Below are positions 36,593 through 44,723 of a stretch of 64,000 nucleotides of DNA, one piece after another. The notes beneath the pieces were generated by a model. The model was not told where the DNA came from, searched no databases, and was given only the letters and a program-made list of their open reading frames with translations. The DNA is from an uncultured Alphaproteobacteria bacterium (GTDB taxonomy: Bacteria; Pseudomonadota; Alphaproteobacteria; UBA6615), in NCBI GenBank assembly GCA_943787445.1, contig CALSML010000001.1, positions 121,408 through 185,407 of the forward strand. The letters run 5' to 3'. The translations under genes were made by a program, and so were the position numbers. Numbering within the stretch: the stretch's first letter is position 1; every line of letters begins with the position of its first letter.

Positions 36593-36605
36593 CCACGCTA
36601 CCGCA
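36593..36605 (-). promoter_or_regulatory. ops-like antitermination element in the operon leader
   Basis: Read on the minus strand the sequence is TGCGGTAGCGTGG, matching the enterobacterial ops/JUMPstart core GGCGGTAGCGTG at 11 of 12 bases. It lies in the presumed leader, about 47 nt before the first start codon (36546) and about 185 nt after the promoter. GCGGT and ACCGC arms (36585-36604) could form a small stem around it. An RfaH/NusG-like protein that could use it is encoded at 55204-55716. The match is seen directly; function is inferred. Confidence 0.6.
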
Positions 36606-36608
36606 GTC

Positions 36609-36630
36609 CGGGTGAAAACAGGTTCACCCG
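36609..36630 (-). promoter_or_regulatory. leader hairpin next to the ops-like element
   Basis: A perfect 8-bp inverted repeat, CGGGTGAA and TTCACCCG, with a 6-nt loop. On the transcribed strand it comes immediately before the ops-like element (3 nt away). A further 5-bp stem (CGAGC/GCTCG) lies just upstream at 36630-36643. No U-run follows, so it is not an intrinsic terminator; a pause- or recruitment-assisting structure is more likely. Confidence 0.5.
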
Positions 36631-36781
36631 AGCTCAGGCTCGACATTGGCAGGAAAGCTGAACGGCACAGACCAGAACCTGGCGCTCACTTTCCGACCAA
36701 GAACTTTTCGGTTACGCGGACGCGTCGGCGCAACCTGTATCTTTGCGCATCATAACGCTCGTTGAGCGGATGATAATCCTT
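36631..36781. other. rest of the leader between the promoter and the hairpin
   Basis: About 150 bp without family-like coding. A 13-codon open frame (36753-36712, minus) is the only leader-peptide candidate and I do not support it. The remainder up to the promoter shows no further repeat beyond a CGCTC/GAGCG pair near 36756. Confidence 0.4.
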
Positions 36782-36819
36782 GTTCACGCCGTGAACTCGT
36801 ACGTGTTCACGGCGTGAAT
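36782..36819. promoter_or_regulatory. paired operator palindromes upstream of the 36-kb operon
   Basis: Two near-identical 15-bp sites: GTTCACGCCGTGAAC at 36782-36796 (perfect 6-bp arms) and GTTCACGGCGTGAAT at 36805-36819. Their centres are 23 bp apart, about two helical turns, and together they form a larger inverted repeat. The same motif with 22-bp centre spacing overlaps the promoter of the winged-helix regulator at 56369-56405. The upstream site here (36805-36819) fills the -35/-10 spacer of a minus-strand promoter and the other overlaps its -10, a layout expected for repression. Confidence 0.75.
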
Positions 36820-36824
36820 GTCAA
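36796..36824 (-). promoter_or_regulatory. candidate promoter for the long minus-strand operon
   Basis: On the minus strand, TTGACA (plus-strand positions 36819-36824) is a perfect -35 hexamer. A 17-bp spacer leads to TACGAG (36796-36801), a weak -10. Transcription would start near 36789 and give a leader of about 240 nt before ATG 36546. The two operators overlap the spacer and the -10/start region. The weak -10 suggests low basal activity or activator dependence. Confidence 0.55.
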
Positions 36825-36993
36825 TTCCGCAAGCCTATGACAAATCATGGTTCTTTGGGCTTTTGCGCCTAAATAGCATCCATCTTCAGCGCCGTTTCGG
36901 ATGCCGATCCGTTGAGTGGACAAGCCGCGGGATTGAACTTATAGGTGGGGCGATCCGTTGACTGGGTCGCGCGCGCAGATGTCCAGGTGCCGA
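36825..36993 (+). other. intergenic DNA before the sulfatase-fold gene
   Basis: Divergent intergenic segment. TTGAGT near 36913 and TTATAGG near 36938 could be poorly spaced promoter hexamers for the plus-strand operon, but I do not consider them convincing. The paired operators lie about 175 bp from the plus-strand start, so they might also affect this operon. Confidence 0.35.
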
Positions 36994-38508
36994 ATGACAA
37001 CGAAAACCCCATTTTTGACCCTGATTCTTCTGGCTCTCTGGCCGTTTATCAGCTTTCTGAATAACAATCAGGACGACGCGCTGGTCTATGGCCCGAATGT
37101 TTCGGCTTACGCGCTGGTCTTTGGCCTGAGTGCTCTGCTGATTGCGTGGGTGGGTGTATTGCTGTTCGGGCGCAAGCGTGCGACCGCCGTGCCGCATGTC
37201 TGTGGTATCGCAATCGTGTTGCTGTTTAGCTATCTGCCACTTTCAAGTTTCCTCTCCGGATTTGGGATATCACTGGGGACAGTCCGGATCGTGATCTGGG
37301 CGGTGTTGTCTCTAATGATTCTTTACGCTGTGTGGCGCCTGGCGCGCAGCGAAGCGTCTGCGCGCGTGTTGCTGGTCGCGGCTGGGGTCATGGTGGTCGT
37401 GCCGGTTGCCGGTCTTGTGATTTTCGCGGTTTCGGGGACCGAGACCAAACCCGAAAAGGTTGAAATCGTTCAGCGTAGCGGCGAAGCGCGCCGTGAGAAT
37501 GTTTATTGGTTTATTTTTGATGCCTATGCCCGTGCCGACGCGCTGGTGGACTACTTTGGCTATGACAACAGCGCGTTTGTGCACGCACTCGAGGCGCGGC
37601 GGTTTGATGTGGCTGATCGGGCATTGGCCAATTACGCCAGCACAAAGCTCTCCATCAGCACGACGGCAGAGATGGACTATTTCCTGCCGGAAGGCCCCCC
37701 TCTTCATCCGTCCATGTGGACGGCCCGATTGCAGGGCTTCAACCGTGCTGTCGAATCCTTCAAGGCTATAGGGTATCGCTACATCCATGCCGAACCGGGT
37801 GGGAACAATCTGAAGACTCGTTGCGGGGGCAATGAAGATGTTTGTGTGACCGCCCCAACGGGAGGGACATTCGGTGTCAGCGAGGCCGAAATAGGGATTT
37901 TGCAGTTGACGCCCCTGTTTTCGATCATCCGGCGTCTGCTGCCCGATCTTCTCAGTTTTGATTTCACGAATATCGCGGATGTGATGGCACGGGTTACGCC
38001 GACATCCGGCAAACCGATATTTTTGTTCGCCCATATTCTTTCACCTCACCCGCCCCAGAGGTTCGATCGGAATTGCGCGCTTCTCGAGACTGTCGAATTC
38101 GATCTTGCGGGAGAGGATTATTCTGAACTTGTGGACGTCTATCTGAACGACCTGACCTGCCTCAACGCGGAAATCACCGCGATGGTCGATCAGATCGTAG
38201 CGGATGATCCCGGAGATCCCTTTATCATACTGCAGTCCGATCACGGTTTCAGAAGCGGTCTCGTGCTTGAACCGAAGACGGCAACGCCGGGTGTGCCTCC
38301 TGCACTGGTGGCCTATGCCAATCTGCATGCTATGCGGGCCCCCGAATCGTGTGATACGAGAACCAGAGAAGACTTCAGCCCTGTCAACACGTTCCGCATC
38401 GTGTTGTCTTGTATTGACGGTGAGCCGCGCGAATTACTGCCGGGCCGGCAATTCAGAAACGAAAATGGTGTCCTTCATGCGTTTGAACCTGACGCACGTT
38501 CTCATTAA
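36994..38508 (+). CDS. membrane-anchored sulfatase/alkaline-phosphatase-fold protein
   Basis: 504 residues from ATG 36994, preceded by CAGG as a Shine-Dalgarno; upstream ATGs at 36958 and 36979 are less likely. About four TM helices occupy the first 150 residues. A periplasmic sulfatase-like domain follows: VYWFIFDAYARADALVDYFGYDNSAF, ANYASTKLSIST (candidate Ser/Thr nucleophile), HILSPHPPQ and LQSDHGFRSG, the last two being metal-binding His/Asp segments. This resembles LtaS/EptA-like phosphotransferases that modify glycans or lipids. It starts a plus-strand operon divergent from the 36-kb block. Confidence 0.75.
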   Translation: MTTKTPFLTLILLALWPFISFLNNNQDDALVYGPNVSAYALVFGLSALLIAWVGVLLFGRKRATAVPHVCGIAIVLLFSYLPLSSFLSGFGISLGTVRIVIWAVLSLMILYAVWRLARSEASARVLLVAAGVMVVVPVAGLVIFAVSGTETKPEKVEIVQRSGEARRENVYWFIFDAYARADALVDYFGYDNSAFVHALEARRFDVADRALANYASTKLSISTTAEMDYFLPEGPPLHPSMWTARLQGFNRAVESFKAIGYRYIHAEPGGNNLKTRCGGNEDVCVTAPTGGTFGVSEAEIGILQLTPLFSIIRRLLPDLLSFDFTNIADVMARVTPTSGKPIFLFAHILSPHPPQRFDRNCALLETVEFDLAGEDYSELVDVYLNDLTCLNAEITAMVDQIVADDPGDPFIILQSDHGFRSGLVLEPKTATPGVPPALVAYANLHAMRAPESCDTRTREDFSPVNTFRIVLSCIDGEPRELLPGRQFRNENGVLHAFEPDARSH

Positions 38509-38785
38509 CAAGCACAGCAAATCCCCGGGGTTTGCCGTCGGCCGATTCCCGTTGCGCGTCCTGATTGCAGCCTGTGGACTTGTGACCCTCAGCAGTCCGG
38601 CGCATGCCTATATTGATCCCGGTACGGGCGGCATGTTGCTGCAACTCCTGCTGGGTGGCGTGGCGGGTGTGCTTGTGATTGGCAAGCTTTACTGGCTGCG
38701 GATTAAGGAAGCCTTCCAGAATATTTTCGGCGGTGGCGCGGATTCCGAGGAATCGAAAGACAGTAACAGCGAGACCGGAAACTGA
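38477..38785 (+). CDS. small secreted or membrane protein with YIDPGTGG motif
   Basis: 102 residues from ATG 38477, overlapping the end of the sulfatase-like gene by 32 bases; a GTG a few codons upstream is also possible. A signal segment (VLIAACGLVTLSSPAHA) is followed by YIDPGTGGMLLQLLLGG and one TM helix, then a charged tail (ADSEESKDSNSETGN). Small proteins with this motif are known next to membrane sulfatase-fold proteins and glycan genes, but no function is established. It may be a partner of the upstream protein. Confidence 0.65.
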   Translation: MRLNLTHVLINKHSKSPGFAVGRFPLRVLIAACGLVTLSSPAHAYIDPGTGGMLLQLLLGGVAGVLVIGKLYWLRIKEAFQNIFGGGADSEESKDSNSETGN

Positions 38786-38808
38786 TTTCGCAGCAGAACG
38801 GGCGCACG

Positions 38809-40203
38809 GTGGACCTTCAATTTGATCCGGGATCCTTCAAGGATCCAGACGGACGCATCTTCGAGTATCAGGGAAATATCTATCGGACGCTGTCGGCGAG
38901 TGCGGCCGAGCGCATGCGCGCGCGTGTGGCCGATGGCACGCTTGCGGCGCTGATCGATCAGGGGCTGCTGATCGACAGTGAACTTGTCGGCGCGTCCGAT
39001 GTCGGGTTGGCGGATGCCGATCTGGGTGAGACGGTGATGCGGCATGCCCGCATCCCGGTTTTGACTTACCCGTCGGAATGGTCGTTCGACATGCTGCGCG
39101 ATGCGGCGCTGGTAACCCTTGATCTGCTGCAGCAAGGTCTTGAACGCGACCTGATGCTCAAGGATGCGACGGCCTTCAACGTCGCCTTTCATGACGGCCG
39201 GATGAAGTTTTTCGATACGCTTTCGATTGATGATTATACCGAGGGCGCGCCCTGGGATGGTTACGCACAGTTCTGCCGGGAGTTCCTGTTCCCGTTGATG
39301 CTGACCAGTTATCGCGGAATTGAATTTCAGCCCTGGCTGCGGGGCAGTCTTTCGGGCATTCCGGTGCGGACGTTTGCGCGTCTGCTCAGTCTGCGGGAGA
39401 AACTCCGCGGGCCGGTCGTGAAGCATGTCGTGCTGCAGGCAAAACTCGATCGCAGCTTTGCCGATACCGACACCGAGATGCGCTCGTCGTTCAAGACGAT
39501 GAAGTTTTCTAAACCCATGATCGTTGCGAATGTGGCGGGGCTTTCGAAAACCCTGCGCAAGCTCAGCTATGAAGCCGGAGATTCGGTCTGGGGCGATTAC
39601 GCAAGCAGCCATTCCTACAGCGCGGAAGACGCGACCACCAAACGCCAGTTCGTGGATCAGGCGGTGGACCATCTGTCGCCCTCTACGGTCGTCGATCTGG
39701 GAGGCAATATCGGTGACTACAGTTTTCTGGTGGCGCCGAAGGTCGACCGGGTCCTGTGTGTGGATATCGACCCGGCCTGTATCAACACGCTGTATCGTCG
39801 CATTCGTGATGGCGGCCCGACCAACGTGGTTCCGATTGTCGGCGATCTGCTGAACCCGACCCCGGCGCTGGGCTGGAACCTGACCGAACGGCGTGATCTG
39901 TTCGAACGGATCCGGTCAGAAAGTTTCTTTGCTCTGGCGCTCGTGCACCATCTGGCGATTGGCGGGAATGTACCTTTGCCGCGTGTGGTCGAAACACTGC
40001 ATCGCATCGCGCCCTCCGGCGTCGTCGAGTGGGTCGACAAGCAGGATGCGATGGTCCAGCGGATGTTGCGCAATCGCACGGATGTCTTTGCGGATTACAC
40101 CTGGGACGTCTTTCGCACGGAACTCGAGCGTCGCTTCAACATTGTGAAGACTGTTGAGACGCATGATGGCGCGCGCCGGCTTTGCCTGCTGGAGCCGCGC
40201 TGA
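38809..40203 (+). CDS. two-domain protein: kinase-like N-terminus, class I methyltransferase C-terminus
   Basis: 464 residues from GTG 38809. The first 200 residues contain LMLKDATAFNVAFHDGRMKFFDTLSIDD, which resembles the catalytic and metal loops of aminoglycoside-type kinases (KDxxxxN, then FxDxxS). The C-terminal half has TVVDLGGNIGDYSFLVA near residue 290 as SAM motif I, CVDIDPAC as motif II and ALALVHHLAIGGNVPL. The arrangement recalls nodulation proteins of the NoeA type. It is last in the plus-strand operon; its stop is 9 bp from the convergent pseB stop. Substrate unknown. Confidence 0.7.
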   Translation: MDLQFDPGSFKDPDGRIFEYQGNIYRTLSASAAERMRARVADGTLAALIDQGLLIDSELVGASDVGLADADLGETVMRHARIPVLTYPSEWSFDMLRDAALVTLDLLQQGLERDLMLKDATAFNVAFHDGRMKFFDTLSIDDYTEGAPWDGYAQFCREFLFPLMLTSYRGIEFQPWLRGSLSGIPVRTFARLLSLREKLRGPVVKHVVLQAKLDRSFADTDTEMRSSFKTMKFSKPMIVANVAGLSKTLRKLSYEAGDSVWGDYASSHSYSAEDATTKRQFVDQAVDHLSPSTVVDLGGNIGDYSFLVAPKVDRVLCVDIDPACINTLYRRIRDGGPTNVVPIVGDLLNPTPALGWNLTERRDLFERIRSESFFALALVHHLAIGGNVPLPRVVETLHRIAPSGVVEWVDKQDAMVQRMLRNRTDVFADYTWDVFRTELERRFNIVKTVETHDGARRLCLLEPR

Positions 40204-40212
40204 TCGATCGGA

Positions 40213-41226
40213 TCAGATCTGGGCGAGAAGTTTGACCAGTCCGTCGCCGTCGAGCCATTCCTCGTTCGTGTTGCTCGCATAGTGGAAATCGGACGGTGCT
40301 ACTTGTGCGCCTTCTGCTTCGTGCGCGGCCTGAACGCTCGGGTCCTGGGCCGGGCAGATGACATAGCGCCCATCGCGTTCCACGACCGCGGCCGTGTCAT
40401 CTTCGGAGATCAGCAATTCGTGCAATTTCTCGCCGGGGCGGATGCCAACGATCTCACGCGGGATACCCGGTGCGAGGGCTTCCATCATGTCGGCGACTGT
40501 CATACTGGGAACCTTCGGGACGAAGATTTCTCCGCCCTTCATGATCTTTGCGCTCGACAGAACGAAATCAATTCCCTGAACCAGGGTGATCCAGAAACGG
40601 GTCATGCGTTCATCGGTCAGGGGAATGCTCTCGCACCCCCCTTCAACCAGACGGCGGATCAGGGGCACGATGCTGCCGCGTGACCCGAGCACATTGCCGT
40701 AGCGCACAACGCTGAACCGGGTCGGTGAGTCACCGGCCAGGGTGTTGGCTGCAACGAAGAGTTTGTCCGAAGCCAGCTTGCTGGCTCCGTAGATGTTGAT
40801 CGGGTTGACCGCCTTGTCCGTCGACAGGGCAATCACCTTCTCAACGCCCACATCGATAGCGGCGCTGATGACGTTTTCCGCGCCGTAGACATTGGTGCGG
40901 ATGCACTCGAACGGATTGTATTCGGCGGCGGGCACATGTTTGAGGGCGGCGGCATGAACTACGCAGTCAACGCCGCGCATGGCCATGCGAAGCCGATCTA
41001 CGTCGCGCACATCACCCAGGAAGTAACGCAGCTCTTCGCGATCCGCGAACACTGCTGATTGCTGCATGTCGTATTGCTTGTGCTCGTCGCGCGACAGGAT
41101 GATCAGCTTGCGCAGCTTGTAGCGCTTGAGTAGCGTCTCGGAGAACTGGCGGCCAAAGGAACCGGTACCGCCTGTGATCAGGACGGTTTTTCCATTGAGA
41201 TCGATCGTGCTGTTGTTATCGAACAT
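40213..41226 (-). CDS. pseB: UDP-GlcNAc 4,6-dehydratase, inverting (PseB)
   Basis: 337 residues. VLITGGTGSFGRQFSETLL is the NAD(P) loop, followed by LSRDEHKQYDMQQ, the PseB-specific stretch. HAAALKHVPAAEYNPFE and STDKAVNPINIYGASK supply the modified SDR catalytic residues. PseB converts UDP-GlcNAc to the 4-keto-6-deoxy L-arabino sugar that PseC aminates. A clear AGGAAG Shine-Dalgarno precedes ATG 41226. A weak promoter (GTGACA, 17 bp, TATTCG on the minus strand) can be seen in the 145-bp gap upstream. It is physically separated from pseC, pseG and pseI. Confidence 0.92.
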   Translation of the reverse strand: MFDNNSTIDLNGKTVLITGGTGSFGRQFSETLLKRYKLRKLIILSRDEHKQYDMQQSAVFADREELRYFLGDVRDVDRLRMAMRGVDCVVHAAALKHVPAAEYNPFECIRTNVYGAENVISAAIDVGVEKVIALSTDKAVNPINIYGASKLASDKLFVAANTLAGDSPTRFSVVRYGNVLGSRGSIVPLIRRLVEGGCESIPLTDERMTRFWITLVQGIDFVLSSAKIMKGGEIFVPKVPSMTVADMMEALAPGIPREIVGIRPGEKLHELLISEDDTAAVVERDGRYVICPAQDPSVQAAHEAEGAQVAPSDFHYASNTNEEWLDGDGLVKLLAQI

Positions 41227-41371
41227 GACTTCCTTCGGACTCAGGATTTGGCCAACCGGCAGGGCTGGACCCTTTGGGGCGCTTGACTCGACCCCGAATA
41301 CGCAAAGCCATGCAGCCTGTCACCGTTTTTTTTGGTTCGTCGGGCGCGATGCGTGATGTGCATGGCCTGCT

Positions 41372-42109
41372 TCAGGACCTGCGTTCGATAACGCTGAGGA
41401 TGCGAAATGCCATCAGGGGACCGAGGATCGGAAGCAGCAGGCGTTCCAGCCCAAGAACCAAGGGCACCATCACGCCGGGGATCATCGTCCAGGGACGGAA
41501 ACCGCCGGTCATCGGATAGGCGACCAGGCTGGTTAACTGGTTTTCGTGAATACGCAGGCCCGGGAAGCGGGCCTCAAACCGGTCGCGCTGGCGGCGCATC
41601 ATCAGGGTCGGAATGGCCTGGTTGGCATCGAACGGATCGCGTTCGGGATCGGGTTTCCCCACGGCAAAGATATCGGCCTTCATGTCGACGGGTTCGGGAT
41701 GCATATGTGTATAGAACAGGTTACTTATCGGCGTGATGGCGGGTTCTGAAAATATGATCCGCCCGCCGGGGCGCAGCACTCGGTTTGCCTCATCGAGGAA
41801 CTGAACCGGAAATTCGATATGGTGCAGCACGTCGAACAGCACGATGTTGGAAATCGCACCATCGGCAAAAGGTAAACGTGAGGCGTCAGCCACGGCATCC
41901 AGCCAGGGGGCGGCCACGATATCGGTTGAGATCGTGTCGGGTGCGTAGTCCTTGAAGTTCCCCGAACCCCCGCCAACCTCAAGAATCACACCGGGAACGC
42001 AGCGTGCTGCGATCCTCTGATAGAGGTCGGTATAGACGGCCCGCAGGGATGGTTTGCGGGTCCATGCGTCACGCGCATCGTGCGACCGTGTGCCGTCCAC
42101 GATGGTCAT
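41372..42109 (-). CDS. class I SAM-dependent methyltransferase
   Basis: 245 residues. VILEVGGGSGNFKDYAPD near residue 42 is SAM motif I. DASRLPFADGAISNIVLFDVLHHIEFP and RVLRPGGRIIFSEPA are the usual Methyltransf_11 segments. The C-terminal part contains two hydrophobic stretches that may contact the membrane. It is 4 nt downstream of the methyltransferase-GT2 fusion gene, so the two probably work on the same lipid-linked glycan. Confidence 0.85.
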   Translation of the reverse strand: MTIVDGTRSHDARDAWTRKPSLRAVYTDLYQRIAARCVPGVILEVGGGSGNFKDYAPDTISTDIVAAPWLDAVADASRLPFADGAISNIVLFDVLHHIEFPVQFLDEANRVLRPGGRIIFSEPAITPISNLFYTHMHPEPVDMKADIFAVGKPDPERDPFDANQAIPTLMMRRQRDRFEARFPGLRIHENQLTSLVAYPMTGGFRPWTMIPGVMVPLVLGLERLLLPILGPLMAFRILSVIERRS

Positions 42110-42113
42110 GGAG

Positions 42114-43559
42114 TCAGATGGCCTTCAGCTTCAGGAAAGCGAAAATGGTCATGCGGATGAGCATGAGCCCGTGGCGGAAACGTGAGATCTGGGTCGATCC
42201 ATATTCCCGGGCGCGGTAACGGACGGGGATTTCCTGAACCTTCAGGTTGAGCCGCGCTGCGCCGAGGATCAAATCAAAATCACCAAAGGGATCGAATTCA
42301 CCGAAATAGGCTCGGTTCTCTGCGATCTTGCGATAATGCGCAGCGGTCAGAACCTTGGTGCCGCACAAGGTGTCCGTGAACCGCTGGTTCAGGAGCCAGG
42401 TGAAGGTCAGGGAGAACAGGTTGTTGGCCACCAGGTTCAGGAAGCGCATAGCCTCGCTTTCCATCGGGTAGATCAGTCGGGTGCCGTTGATGAAGTCCCC
42501 GCGCCGGTCGACGAGTGCGTTGTAGAATTTTGGCAGGTCTTCGGGTGGGGCGGTGAGATCGGCATCCTGAATCATCAGGATGTCACCGCGTGCGGCATCA
42601 AAGCCCGCGCGGACGGCGTCGCCTTTGCCTTTGCCGGGCTGTTTGAGCGCCTTGATGTCGAGGTCCGGCCGGGCCTCAATGACGCGCTGGATTTCTTCCC
42701 AGGTGCCATCAGAGCTGCCGCCTTCCACAAACAGAATTTCGATGTCATCACAGAATGCCGGAACCCGATCCACGGCAGGCTGCATATTTCCCTTTTCGTT
42801 TCGGCAGGGAATGACCACTGTCGCCGACGGGTTGTCCATGGGCGTGATCCGGCTTGACCGTGCCACGAGATAGGAGCGGACGCAGAGCCTGCGGATGAGA
42901 GGCATAGTGGCAATGAAGCGGTTGATCAGCCGCCCGATTCCAAACAGGCGCTGGGGCACGAGTTGCCGCCATTCGCGCATAATGATTTCGAATTTTGCGA
43001 GATCAAGGAGCTCGGCAATATCGTTGGAGGACAACCAGTTCTGGGGTGGCGACGGGCGCTTCAGGCCCATGGATTCGGCCAGTTTCAGAAAGGGCCCCCA
43101 ATACTGTGAATGATAGGCAATGACGATTCGGGATTCGTCATGGCAGAGCGTGTGAAGATGCGAGAGGGTCGACTGGACATCCTCGAGCTCACCCACCGTG
43201 TCCGAGAGTACGATCAGGTCGAAATGCCCCTCGATCTCGGACAGGACGGCCGGGTCCTCGACATCGCCGACGCGAAACTCCAGATCGGGATGGCGCGCAC
43301 GCGCTGCCTCGATGGTTTTCTCGCTGAAATCAATTCCGATACCGCGTTTGGGCGCGAGGGCAGCCAGCAAATCACCGTTGCCACAGCCCAGATCGAGAAT
43401 GGAATCGCTGTTTCCGGTCGCCAGAAAGCTTGTGTAACGCTCGTCTTCCTGATGAAAGTAATCGTTGCAGTCGCGCCACTTTTCGAAGTCTGGTGCGACA
43501 CGATCCGACAATTCGCGGATCGCGTTTTTCCGCTCACTAAATTTCAATGCACTACTCAT
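42114..43559 (-). CDS. fusion of a SAM methyltransferase with a GT2 glycosyltransferase
   Basis: 481 residues. Residues 1-235: SILDLGCGNGDLLAALAP (SAM motif I), IDFSEKTIEAARARHPD, and FDLIVLSDTVGELED. Residues 245-481: a GT-A domain with TVVIPCRNEKGNM, FVEGGSSDGTWEEI, GKGDAVRAGFDAARGDILMIQDADLTAPPED (DxD-type metal site QDAD), then a C-terminal hydrophobic tail as in polyprenyl-phosphate sugar synthases. Both active sites look intact. The single chain would couple glycosyl transfer from a nucleotide sugar with methylation. Confidence 0.88.
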   Translation of the reverse strand: MSSALKFSERKNAIRELSDRVAPDFEKWRDCNDYFHQEDERYTSFLATGNSDSILDLGCGNGDLLAALAPKRGIGIDFSEKTIEAARARHPDLEFRVGDVEDPAVLSEIEGHFDLIVLSDTVGELEDVQSTLSHLHTLCHDESRIVIAYHSQYWGPFLKLAESMGLKRPSPPQNWLSSNDIAELLDLAKFEIIMREWRQLVPQRLFGIGRLINRFIATMPLIRRLCVRSYLVARSSRITPMDNPSATVVIPCRNEKGNMQPAVDRVPAFCDDIEILFVEGGSSDGTWEEIQRVIEARPDLDIKALKQPGKGKGDAVRAGFDAARGDILMIQDADLTAPPEDLPKFYNALVDRRGDFINGTRLIYPMESEAMRFLNLVANNLFSLTFTWLLNQRFTDTLCGTKVLTAAHYRKIAENRAYFGEFDPFGDFDLILGAARLNLKVQEIPVRYRAREYGSTQISRFRHGLMLIRMTIFAFLKLKAI

Positions 43560-43592
43560 CAGGTTTCCCGGGTTCGGTATTGTCGGATGCAG

Positions 43593-44723
43593 TTAGCAGG
43601 TGTCATTTCGTTCGTCGACCATGATCGATTTCGTCAGGTTGACGGTTCCGCTTTTGAGAACCGGGCAATACAGGTCGACAATGGCGGGACTGGCCTTCCC
43701 GCGGCGCACCACCCAGTGATTCCCCAGGCCGTTGAACGCAAACGGAACACCCTTTTTCATGTTGGGATGGAAGGCATAGGCCAGCGTTTCGAACAATCGG
43801 GCGAAGACCATTCGACCGGGCAGATTGGGCACCCGGTCTGAAAGATCGCTGGTGTTGACCAGCGGCTGTGCGATCGCGGCAAACTCTGTCGCATCCAGCA
43901 ACCCGTGACGGCGCCCGAAATCTGCAAGTTCGAGGGCGTAGTTCACATACCGCCAGCCAATGGCGAGACTGATCAGCTTGAGCAGCTTGCCCCGCATCAT
44001 GGCTTGGTCCGCGGTTTCAGACCAGAGAGAGTCGAAATTTCGCAGATACAGGGCATCACCACTGCGCACCTTGTCCTTGCGCCCACCGATGATACGGACA
44101 TCGGAACGGTTGGTCTGCAGGTCGAACAGAACAAAGCCCTGTTCGGTCAGCAGGTGATCAATTTCTGAAAAAGAGACGCCGCCGGATTGTTCTGTCCAGA
44201 AGGCGATTTCGATCTGGACCCCCAGAATGTCCCGGGCGAGCATTTCGGCCCCCCCCTTCAGGACCATGTCCTCGGTCCCTTCGGTGTCGAGCTTGATGAA
44301 GTCGGCGGGCGCGACGCCAATTTCCCGGGGTACTGAATCCAGGGTCATGGCCTCCACCGTGACCGCCGCGCTTTCGCCACCGATATAGTCGATCGGGCGT
44401 AGCGAGGATCGCGTGCGGTCAGCACCCTCACCGGAAAAAAAGGTGATCGGACCATTCTGATCGGCCAGCGCCAGATTGTGCAGGGACACATGTGCCGGCA
44501 GACCGCCCTCCACAATCAGACGGTAACTTTCCGGATGAGGTTCGAAGCCGATCACCGGCGCCCAGGATTTCGGACCATCGGGATAGGGTGTAAACACGCC
44601 ACCTGCCGCGCCGACGTCATAGATGGTCACGGGCGATGTCGCGAAGGTGTCGTGAAACTGTGGCGCAAGGCGTGAATCGAGATCGGCGATGATCTGTCGC
44701 CGAAGTGCAGAGAAAATATCCAT
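43593..44723 (-). CDS. FkbM-family methyltransferase
   Basis: 376 residues. VTIYDVGAAGGVFTPYPD near residue 35 is motif I and VIGFEPHPESYRLIV motif II. DFIKLDTEGTEDMVLKGGAEML is the FkbM signature segment (D-x-K-x-D-x-E-G). The extra 150 C-terminal residues lack recognised motifs. FkbM enzymes methylate hydroxyls on sugars or polyketides. It shares one base with the stop of the GT4 gene upstream, so they are translationally coupled. Confidence 0.88.
   Translation of the reverse strand: MDIFSALRRQIIADLDSRLAPQFHDTFATSPVTIYDVGAAGGVFTPYPDGPKSWAPVIGFEPHPESYRLIVEGGLPAHVSLHNLALADQNGPITFFSGEGADRTRSSLRPIDYIGGESAAVTVEAMTLDSVPREIGVAPADFIKLDTEGTEDMVLKGGAEMLARDILGVQIEIAFWTEQSGGVSFSEIDHLLTEQGFVLFDLQTNRSDVRIIGGRKDKVRSGDALYLRNFDSLWSETADQAMMRGKLLKLISLAIGWRYVNYALELADFGRRHGLLDATEFAAIAQPLVNTSDLSDRVPNLPGRMVFARLFETLAYAFHPNMKKGVPFAFNGLGNHWVVRRGKASPAIVDLYCPVLKSGTVNLTKSIMVDERNDTC

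Noticed and set aside
36712-36753. A 13-codon leader ORF (MMRKDTGCADASA) as an attenuator peptide
   Set aside because: There is no Shine-Dalgarno, no run of regulatory codons and no terminator/antiterminator pair linked to it.
40200-40216. CTGATC-N5-GATCAG inverted repeat as a bidirectional terminator
   Set aside because: A 6-bp weak stem spanning both stop codons with no U-run on either side.
41326-41333. T8 tract before pseB as a terminator or phase-variation site
   Set aside because: On the transcribed strand it is an A-run with no stem before it. It is intergenic and too short to argue for slippage.
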